DNA from: Planctomycetota bacterium
GTDB taxonomy: Bacteria > Planctomycetota > PLA2 > JAEUHO01
Length of the DNA: 10,134 bases
Direction: 5' to 3'
NCBI GenBank assembly: GCA_026647295.1
Contig: JAPKHB010000108.1
Span: forward strand, 1-10,134
Made by a program: the position numbers and the translations under genes. The notes below the pieces were generated by a model that saw only the letters and a program-made list of their open reading frames with translations, ran no database searches and was not told the DNA's origin. Below, in pieces: positions 4,510-10,134 of this stretch (position 1 is its first letter; each line of letters begins with the position of its first letter).

Positions 4510-7169
4510 CGCCGGTCCGGGCCTTCGAGCAGGCCCCGCTCGAGGCGCTCCACGTGTCCCAGGCGGCGCTTGACGAGCACGGGGGGGTAGCCCCGCGCGC
4601 CGGCGCGCGCAACCGCGTCCCGGGCCCTGGCGAGCGCCTCACGCACGGGCTCCGGCCCGCCCGTGCCCGGCCCGCGGCGCGCCTCGCGCGCGGCCACGCC
4701 CAGGGCCAGGTCCGCCTCGGCCAGGGCGCTTTCGGGGGCCGCGGGGAAGCGGCAAAGGAGTTGCTCGACGACCCGCGCCGCCTGCGCCAGGTCGTGGTCC
4801 GCGCCCGCCCCGTCGCCCGCCTCGGCTGCCGCGCGCGCCAGGCCCACGTGGCTCGCCACCAGGTTGCGCCAGCTGACCGCGTCCGTCTCGTCTAGCCCGA
4901 CGATCGCCTCCGTCTCCGCCCGCGCCCTGGCCAGGTGGGCCCGCGCGTCCTCCCGCCGCTGCTCCTCGAGCAGGGCCATGCCCAGCCGTAGCGCCAGGGC
5001 CGCGCCCTCCCGCCGGACCTCCCGGTCCGCGGGGGCCCAAGCGGCCCAGCGCTCGAAGGCCGCCCGGGCGTGCTGGAGGTAGGGGAGGCCGCTGCCCACC
5101 TGCTCGGCCGCGTCGGCCAGGTACACGAGCCATTCGTAGTGGGTGGCCAGCGCCGCGAGTTCGCCCGCGGTCCGGGCCTCGCTGGAGATGGCCCGTTCCA
5201 ACGCCTCGAGCAGGTCCCCCACGCCCTGGGGCCGTCCCGCAAGGATCCGCCCCCGCGCACAGCGGTAAAGGACCTCGGCGCGCCGCAGGGGCTCCACCCG
5301 CTCCCCCGCGCGTTCCCCCGCCTCGAGCAGTTCCCGGGCGGCCTCCCCCGCCTCCCGGGTGGCCTCGACGTCGCCGGCGAACTCCGCCATCGCGGCCCCC
5401 ATGGAGGCCATCCGCAACCGCAGGTCGAGCGTGGCCGGCCCGTCGGCGTCCGCGGCCCCGTCCGCCGCCGACGCCAGCACGTCGGCCGCCGCCCAGTGCG
5501 CCCGCGCGGCCTCGCTCTCGCCCTTGAGGAGCGCCAACCGGCACAGGACCAACTGCGCCCGGGCCTGCCAGGCGTGCGCCCCGGCCGTCGGCCGGTGGGC
5601 GAGTGCCCGCGCGCCAAGGTCCAGCGCCGCGCGCGCGTCCGCCTCCGCCTCCGTGGGGAGCCCCACCCCGTAGATGCTGCTGTTGGCCTCCAGTTCGGCC
5701 AGGAGCACGCGGGAGCGCTGTGCCACGTGCAAGAGGTCCGGGTCGCCCGTCAGGCCGTCGGCGAGCGCGTCGACGTGCCGGCGCACCCCGAGCACCAGGC
5801 TGCGCGCGACCCCCAGCCCCCGGGGCAGCCCGGCGACGGCCCGCTCGTGGTCGGTGAGCAGCCACGGCACGAACGCGCGCGTGCGATCGAGGAGGTCCTC
5901 GGCCCGCGCGCGCTCGGCCTCCGCCAGCGCGAGGGCCCGCCGGGCCCGCCGGGCCTCGGCCGTCGTGATCGAGATGGCCGCGCCGGCGCCCAGGACCAGG
6001 ACCGCCAGCATGGCCGCCAGCGGGCGGTGGCGCCGGATCCACAGTCCGAAGGCGCGCAGGTAGGTGGGGGGGCGCGCCAGCACCGGGGCGCCTGCGAGCC
6101 AGCGGCCCAGGTCCGCCCCCAGGTCGGCCACGCTGGCGTAGCGCCGGGACGGCTCGGGGTCGATCGCCTTGCCCACGACGGCGCACAGGTCGCGGGACAG
6201 CGCCGGCGCGACCCGCTCCAGCGGCGCCGGCGCCCCCGTGCGGAACTCCTCGACGATCTGCATCACCGTCGCCGGCTCGAGCGCCCGGGGCAGCCGGCCC
6301 GAGAGCAACTCGTAGAGGATCACCCCCAATGCGTGCACGTCGGTGCGCACGTCGACGTCGTGGGCGGCCCCGAGCACCTGCTCCGGGCTCATGTAGGCGG
6401 GCGTTCCGATCCAGGTGCCCGGGCGCGTCGCCCCCAGGGGGCCCGCCTCCAGGCGGGCCACGCCGAAGTCGATCACCATCGGGCGGCCCGACTCCCCGAC
6501 GATCAGGTTGCTGGGCTTGAGGTCCCGGTGCAGCACGCCGCGCCCGTGCACGGCCTGGACCGCGTGGCAGGCCTGCTGCAGGAGCCGCACCCGCCCCCGC
6601 ACGTCCAGCCCCCGCTTGCGGGCGTGCTCCGTGACCGGCCGCGCGTCGACCACCAGTTCCATGGCGAAGTAGGGCACGAGGCCCCCGGACGGGGCCCGCC
6701 ACGTCCCGGCCTCGAAGATTCGGCACACGCCCTCGTGCGAGATGGCGCCAAGGGCCCGGGCCTCCCCCTCGAAGCGCCGGCGCGCATACTCGTCGGGCAG
6801 GGCGACGCGCATGAGCTTGACGGCCACCCGGCGTCCAGGCGGGTCCTGGAACGCCTCGTACACGTGCCCCATGCCCCCGGTGGCGATCCGCCGCACCAGG
6901 AGGCACGCGCCCAGCCGGGTGCCCGAAAGGTCGGCGTGCTCGGCCGGGGCGAGCCACCGGGCCACGTCGTCCAGCGGTGGCGGCTCGAAGGCCCGGGGGC
7001 TTTCGTGCGCCGACCACAGGCGTTCAAAGGCCCGCCGCAGGTCCGGACGGCCCCGGCAGGCCGCCTCGACCAGGCCGGGCCGCTCCCCCGGGCACGCATC
7101 GGCCACCCGCGCGAAGAGCGCAAGCGCCTCGCGGTCGGCGTGCGGGCGGCTCGGCGGGGGGCTCGGCAA
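4506..7169 (-). CDS. Transmembrane Ser/Thr protein kinase with TPR-like C-terminal half
   Basis: Numbered from TTG 7169 (887 residues). An N-terminal helical segment (12-58) is typical of planctomycete kinases. The kinase domain spans about 86-360: glycine loop IATGGMGHVYEA (95-106), VAVK Lys118, probable alpha-C Glu136, catalytic HRDLKPSN (214-221, Asp216), DFG (234-236) and SPEQ (261-264). All catalytic residues are present; the first loop glycine is Ala96. One membrane helix lies near 384-402, followed by an alanine-rich coiled coil and a long helical TPR-like region to the C-terminus, expected outside the cytoplasmic membrane. The start is uncertain. TTG 7169 avoids overlap with the lipoprotein gene, but no Shine-Dalgarno precedes it. 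An in-frame ATG at 7379 would add 70 low-complexity residues overlapping that gene, and GTG 7106 would cut the first helix. It lies 70 bases after the lipoprotein stop and overlaps the sigma gene by 4 bases. Confidence 0.92.
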   Translation of the reverse strand: MPSPPPSRPHADREALALFARVADACPGERPGLVEAACRGRPDLRRAFERLWSAHESPRAFEPPPLDDVARWLAPAEHADLSGTRLGACLLVRRIATGGMGHVYEAFQDPPGRRVAVKLMRVALPDEYARRRFEGEARALGAISHEGVCRIFEAGTWRAPSGGLVPYFAMELVVDARPVTEHARKRGLDVRGRVRLLQQACHAVQAVHGRGVLHRDLKPSNLIVGESGRPMVIDFGVARLEAGPLGATRPGTWIGTPAYMSPEQVLGAAHDVDVRTDVHALGVILYELLSGRLPRALEPATVMQIVEEFRTGAPAPLERVAPALSRDLCAVVGKAIDPEPSRRYASVADLGADLGRWLAGAPVLARPPTYLRAFGLWIRRHRPLAAMLAVLVLGAGAAISITTAEARRARRALALAEAERARAEDLLDRTRAFVPWLLTDHERAVAGLPRGLGVARSLVLGVRRHVDALADGLTGDPDLLHVAQRSRVLLAELEANSSIYGVGLPTEAEADARAALDLGARALAHRPTAGAHAWQARAQLVLCRLALLKGESEAARAHWAAADVLASAADGAADADGPATLDLRLRMASMGAAMAEFAGDVEATREAGEAARELLEAGERAGERVEPLRRAEVLYRCARGRILAGRPQGVGDLLEALERAISSEARTAGELAALATHYEWLVYLADAAEQVGSGLPYLQHARAAFERWAAWAPADREVRREGAALALRLGMALLEEQRREDARAHLARARAETEAIVGLDETDAVSWRNLVASHVGLARAAAEAGDGAGADHDLAQAARVVEQLLCRFPAAPESALAEADLALGVAAREARRGPGTGGPEPVREALARARDAVARAGARGYPPVLVKRRLGHVERLERGLLEGPDRR

Positions 7170-7207
7170 CGGGGGAAAGTCTAGGGGGACCGCGACGGGC
7201 GCCGCAA

Positions 7208-7233
7208 GGCGGGGGCCCCGGCAGGCCCCCGCC
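7208..7233 (-). terminator. Perfect 10-bp GC hairpin between the lipoprotein and kinase genes
   Basis: GGCGGGGGCC pairs with GGCCCCCGCC around a 6-nt loop (7218-7223), beginning 6 bases after the lipoprotein stop codon. No T tract follows in the transcribed direction (TTGCGGC), so it is not a canonical intrinsic terminator. It could attenuate read-through, protect the 3' end of the lipoprotein message, or set a lower expression ratio for the kinase and sigma genes. Confidence 0.45.
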
Positions 7234-7239
7234 CCCGGA

Positions 7240-9921
7240 TCAGTCGGTGTAGTAGACGGTGGCCTCCAGTTCGAGGCGGTTCCAGCGGGGATCGGAGGCC
7301 GCCTGGCGGGCGCGCAGGTCGGCGTCGCGTTGCCCGTCCTTGCTCGTGTACTGGTCGTTCCAGAACCAGCCCGCCCCACTGCCCCCGCCGAGGACGATCA
7401 GGTTGTCGGCCCCGTCCGAGATGCCCGCTCCGGACACCCAGAAGCTCCCGTCCGGGAGCGGCTGGACCGTGCCGGTTCCGTTGCGCCACCCGTCGCTGGA
7501 GCCGGCGATCGAGTACTCATAACGCACGGCGTTCTTCACGACGGGAAGCACGATGGCCACCGAATCGCCCCAGGAGTGCCAGCCCCCGCCGTCGTTGCTG
7601 TACCACGAGTCGATGCGCACGGACGGGAACAACTTGCGCTTGCGCAGGTTCGAGATCCGGATCACCGCCTGCGCGACGCCGAGCGACGTGGTCACGCCGT
7701 CCTTGGTGCTGAACACCTCCACCTGCAGGAACTCGATGCCCTGGCGTCCCGACGACCAGCAGCGGTAGGTCGCGGTGCCCCGCCGGCTGCGCGTGGCCCC
7801 GGGGCTTGCGTCCAGGAGGCGCCCGAACTGCTGCCGGCAGATCCAGCGGTACTCGAGGAGCCCGCCGTCGTCGGGCACCCCGACCAGGGTCACCGAAAAG
7901 GCCTGGCGTTCGCCCTCCGCCAGCACCACCTCGGCCGGACTAAGCACCGGGACCGCCCCGCGCACCTCGACCGTGGCCGTGGCCTGGCCCAGCAGGGCCG
8001 GGCCTCCGGGCCCGTCCACGAACGCTTCCACGCTGACCGTGTCCACCCCCAGGGACCCGTTGGGCACGTAGGTCAGGGTCGCCGAGTCGGTCTCAAGGTC
8101 CGTGCCCGCCTGCGGCGCCGCGCCCCGGTCCTCCAGGTGCCCGTACACGCCCGAGGTCGTCCAGCGGAAGCTCGGCACCTCCCCGGGCCCGAGGAGATCC
8201 GGCGCGACCGTGGCCACGTAGGTCAGTTCCTGGTCCCCCAGGATGGTGGCCACGGGCGGCGAGAGCGTCACCTCGGCGTTGACCGGCCCCCCGCCCCCGG
8301 CCTGGACGACGACCTCGAACCCCTCGACCACCCGCGAGGCCGCGGCCTGGGTGAAGTGCGAAAGCGTCGCGGGCAGCACGTAGCGCCGCCCGCCGGTCGG
8401 GCCCGAAAGCAGTGCCAGCACCCGGCCGCCCTGGGCGAGGAACTCGTCCAGGCGCGCATTGGGCTCGCCGTCCGCAAGGCCCAGCAACCGGCGGAACACG
8501 ACCTCCAAGTAGGCGGCCTGGAAGGCCGGGTCGTACACGAGCCGGTGCAGCAGTTCGCCGGCCGCCACGTGCAGCAGGCCGTCGACGAGCGCGGCGTTGA
8601 GCGCGTCGGCCTCCGGTCCCTCCGTCGCCAGCGTGTGCAGCCGCACAAGGTCGGCCTCGCCCCAGGCGTCAAGCCACGTGCGGCGCCACTCCCCCGTGAA
8701 GGGGAACACAAAGCCCGCCACGCACGGGAGCACGAGGTCAAGGTGCAGCGCGTCGCGCAGCGCCCCCGCAAGGCCTCCGTCCTCCGCCGCGGTGAGCGTC
8801 CCGGGCGCGTAGTCGTAGGGCCGGGTGGGCCCGACCACGGTCACCCAGTAGGTCGTGGAGACGGCTTCCCCCGGCGTCAGCGGAACCGCGATCGGTCCGC
8901 TGGCAACCGGCTCGTGGGGCAGCGCCCCGTGGGCGAAGTCCCCCAGCGTCGCGCCCGGGAGGGCATCGGCCGGCCCCAGCGCCGCGTCGCGCCGCGCCGC
9001 CGAGGGGACGAGGAAGGCGCCCACGTCCGAGGGGTCCTCGTGGAAGACGTCCGTGGCGTCGGTCCAGCCCTTGCGCTCGACCAGGGCCACGCCGCGGCGC
9101 CGGTAGACGTTGTGCACCCGCACCTCCTCGGGGCCGCTGGCCTCGACCGAAAGGCCGCTCCCCACCCCGAGCGCCTCGACCAGGATCGTGGCGTGCGCCG
9201 GGCCGCCCCCGGCGGGCTTGCTCCAGGCCGCCGGCTTGGGCGCTTCGGGCTCCGGCCCCGGGTCGTCAAACCCGTTCACCCCCCCGGCCGTGGCCCCGAT
9301 CGCCGCCACGGCGGCGTCCAGCGCCGCCAACACCCCCGCATCGGCCGCCTCGAGCGCATGGGGGTTGGCCCCCAGGGCCGTCTCCAGTGCCGCTGCAAGG
9401 CCGTCAAGGGCCGGGTCGCCGCGGACCCTCCTCACGAACTCGGCCTGCATGTCGTCGGTGGCCGAAAACGCGCCAAGGTGCAGCCAAACGAGCACCTCGG
9501 CGGTGGTCCGGGCGCTGACCGCGTGGGGCCCCGCCGCACCCGGGTAGGGGGGGCAGAAGCCCATCAGCACGACGCGGCCCCCGGCATCCTCCACGAAGAC
9601 CACCTGCGGACCGCTCTCGTAGGCCGGAACGTCCGCCCGCCCGTCGACGCCCAAGGCCGCTCCGCCCGCCGCCGTGTAGGCCCGCAACTCCTCCGGCACC
9701 AGCGCCGAACCCGCCGGCAGGACGATCTCCACCGGCACGAACATGTTCGCCATCCCCAGCAGCGGCGGTCCGGCCGGGCTGGGCGCCGGCCCCGGACCCG
9801 TCCCGGGCCCGGGACCCGGCACAAGGAAGGACCCATCCCCACCCCCTCCGCAGCCCCCGGCCAGCGCCAGCCCCGCAACCCACAGGGCGATCCAACCCCA
9901 ACGCGACGCGGCACGGACCAT
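7240..9921 (-). CDS. Large lipoprotein with Ig-like repeats, function unknown
   Basis: The protein has 893 residues. A signal peptide (MVRAAS, then a hydrophobic stretch to about 21) ends in LAGGC, making Cys24 a likely lipidation site, although Ala at -3 is less usual than Leu. A Gly/Pro linker follows (25-52, with PGPGPGTGPGPAPSP). Residues 55-215 and 240-540 form two unassigned regions separated by an acidic Pro-rich linker (219-231). Two beta-rich Ig-like segments follow: about 545-653 (ELTYVATV...FRWTTSG...TLTYVP...VSVEAFVDG) and 656-756 (the same order with LEYRWICRQQFG). A Trp/Gly-rich terminal domain covers 765-893. It probably sits on a membrane surface or in the periplasm. ATG 9921 has GGGAG seven bases upstream. 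It heads the lipoprotein-kinase-sigma cluster, so a sensing or surface role tied to that pathway is plausible. No enzymatic motif was recognised. Confidence 0.85.
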   Translation of the reverse strand: MVRAASRWGWIALWVAGLALAGGCGGGGDGSFLVPGPGPGTGPGPAPSPAGPPLLGMANMFVPVEIVLPAGSALVPEELRAYTAAGGAALGVDGRADVPAYESGPQVVFVEDAGGRVVLMGFCPPYPGAAGPHAVSARTTAEVLVWLHLGAFSATDDMQAEFVRRVRGDPALDGLAAALETALGANPHALEAADAGVLAALDAAVAAIGATAGGVNGFDDPGPEPEAPKPAAWSKPAGGGPAHATILVEALGVGSGLSVEASGPEEVRVHNVYRRRGVALVERKGWTDATDVFHEDPSDVGAFLVPSAARRDAALGPADALPGATLGDFAHGALPHEPVASGPIAVPLTPGEAVSTTYWVTVVGPTRPYDYAPGTLTAAEDGGLAGALRDALHLDLVLPCVAGFVFPFTGEWRRTWLDAWGEADLVRLHTLATEGPEADALNAALVDGLLHVAAGELLHRLVYDPAFQAAYLEVVFRRLLGLADGEPNARLDEFLAQGGRVLALLSGPTGGRRYVLPATLSHFTQAAASRVVEGFEVVVQAGGGGPVNAEVTLSPPVATILGDQELTYVATVAPDLLGPGEVPSFRWTTSGVYGHLEDRGAAPQAGTDLETDSATLTYVPNGSLGVDTVSVEAFVDGPGGPALLGQATATVEVRGAVPVLSPAEVVLAEGERQAFSVTLVGVPDDGGLLEYRWICRQQFGRLLDASPGATRSRRGTATYRCWSSGRQGIEFLQVEVFSTKDGVTTSLGVAQAVIRISNLRKRKLFPSVRIDSWYSNDGGGWHSWGDSVAIVLPVVKNAVRYEYSIAGSSDGWRNGTGTVQPLPDGSFWVSGAGISDGADNLIVLGGGSGAGWFWNDQYTSKDGQRDADLRARQAASDPRWNRLELEATVYYTD

Positions 9922-9926
9922 GCTCG

Positions 9927-9952
9927 GGCTCCCGGGGAGCCGACAGGGCTCC
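9927..9952 (-). promoter_or_regulatory. Alternating hairpins covering the lipoprotein ribosome-binding site
   Basis: In transcript order the leader contains GGAGCC (9952-9947), GGCTCC (9941-9936) and GGAGCC (9932-9927). The middle segment can pair with either neighbour, giving two mutually exclusive 6-bp stems with loops of 5 and 3 nt. The Shine-Dalgarno GGGAG (9933-9929) lies in the second stem, 7 nt from ATG 9921. Such an arrangement could switch translation on and off, but the element is short and may be chance in GC-rich DNA. Confidence 0.35.
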
Positions 9953-9960
9953 TATCCCCA

Positions 9961-10134
9961 CTACGCAATCCGCGCCTCGGGGCCCTCGCACTGACGCCTC
10001 GCACACTGTTGCGGGGGAGGCGGGGCGCTGCTCTGGCGCGAGAAAATCGACGCCGCTGCGAGTCCGCAGGCGATCAGGAAAAAGATCACGCTGACGATGA
10101 AACGGCGCTTGTCGGAATGGGTCGAGGGGGATGT
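9961..10134 (-). CDS. C-terminal part of a small single-pass membrane protein, cut by the window edge
   Basis: The minus-strand frame from the right edge reads 57 residues to a TAG at 9963-9961. It begins TSPSTHSDKRRF, continues with a hydrophobic helix IVSVIFFLIACGLAAASIFS preceded by KRR (positive-inside, so the N-terminus is cytoplasmic), and ends in a Pro/Gln/Cys-rich tail with two cysteines (QQCARRQCEGPEARIA). The transmembrane helix and AT-richer codons make it more credible than the competing frames here. Its stop lies 39 bases before the lipoprotein start, so it may be the preceding gene of the same operon. The start is outside the window and the family is unknown. Confidence 0.55.
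   Translation of the reverse strand, partial: TSPSTHSDKRRFIVSVIFFLIACGLAAASIFSRQSSAPPPPQQCARRQCEGPEARIA

Noticed and set aside
4639..7017. A 792-codon minus-strand open frame overlapping the kinase gene
   Set aside because: Out-of-frame shadow of the kinase, dominated by Gly/Ala/Arg/Pro; the kinase catalytic motifs are in the other frame.
5070..7184. A 704-codon plus-strand open frame opposite the kinase gene
   Set aside because: It is antisense to a gene with clear kinase motifs, its translation is Arg/Gly/Pro/His-rich without motifs, and long antisense frames are expected where third positions are almost all G or C.
9404..10006. A 200-codon minus-strand frame overlapping the lipoprotein start
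   Set aside because: Gly/Arg/Ala-rich shadow; the lipoprotein frame has a signal peptide, lipobox and Shine-Dalgarno.

Overview
The window is very GC-rich chromosomal DNA, probably from a planctomycete. The main reason is a three-gene minus-strand cluster in the right half: an outer-surface lipoprotein, a membrane Ser/Thr kinase with a TPR-like C-terminal half, and an ECF sigma factor of the TIGR02999/Sigma70_ECF type. Such kinase/ECF-sigma pairs are abundant in Planctomycetota and also occur in Acidobacteriota and Myxococcota, so the phylum is an inference.

Left part (1-3940), an accessory 'scar' region. The left edge may hold the last codons of a plus-strand gene. Next come three copies, all in the same orientation, of a roughly 210-230 bp repeat with imperfect terminal inverted repeats (A 421-648, B 890-1101, C 3731-3939). 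No reading frame in it looks like a transposase, so it looks like a MITE or REP-type element. Copies B and C align without a gap over 209 bp at 92% identity by hand count. Between A and B lies a DUF433-type antitoxin gene whose end is replaced by sequence running into B. Between B and C lie a tandem operator-like site, the N-terminal winged-helix part of what looks like an AbiEi-type antitoxin, and a complete convergent minus-strand gene for a DUF262/HNH (GmrSD-like) type IV restriction endonuclease. That endonuclease has an extra C-terminal domain and is visibly less GC-rich than the kinase cluster. I read this as a small defence/toxin-antitoxin region assembled and trimmed around copies of a non-autonomous repeat.

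Right part (3946-10134), a signalling cluster. All genes are on the minus strand and read right to left: the C-terminus of a small single-pass membrane protein (cut by the window edge), an 893-aa lipoprotein with Ig-like repeats, the kinase, and the sigma factor. The kinase stop and sigma start overlap (ATGA), which implies translational coupling. A plausible job is sensing outside the cytoplasmic membrane (lipoprotein, kinase extracytoplasmic half) with output through the kinase and the sigma factor. Repeat copy C begins 6 bp past the sigma stop codon.

The most interesting parts are the repeat family and the restriction/antitoxin module it brackets. No RNA genes, CRISPR array or intact transposase were seen.
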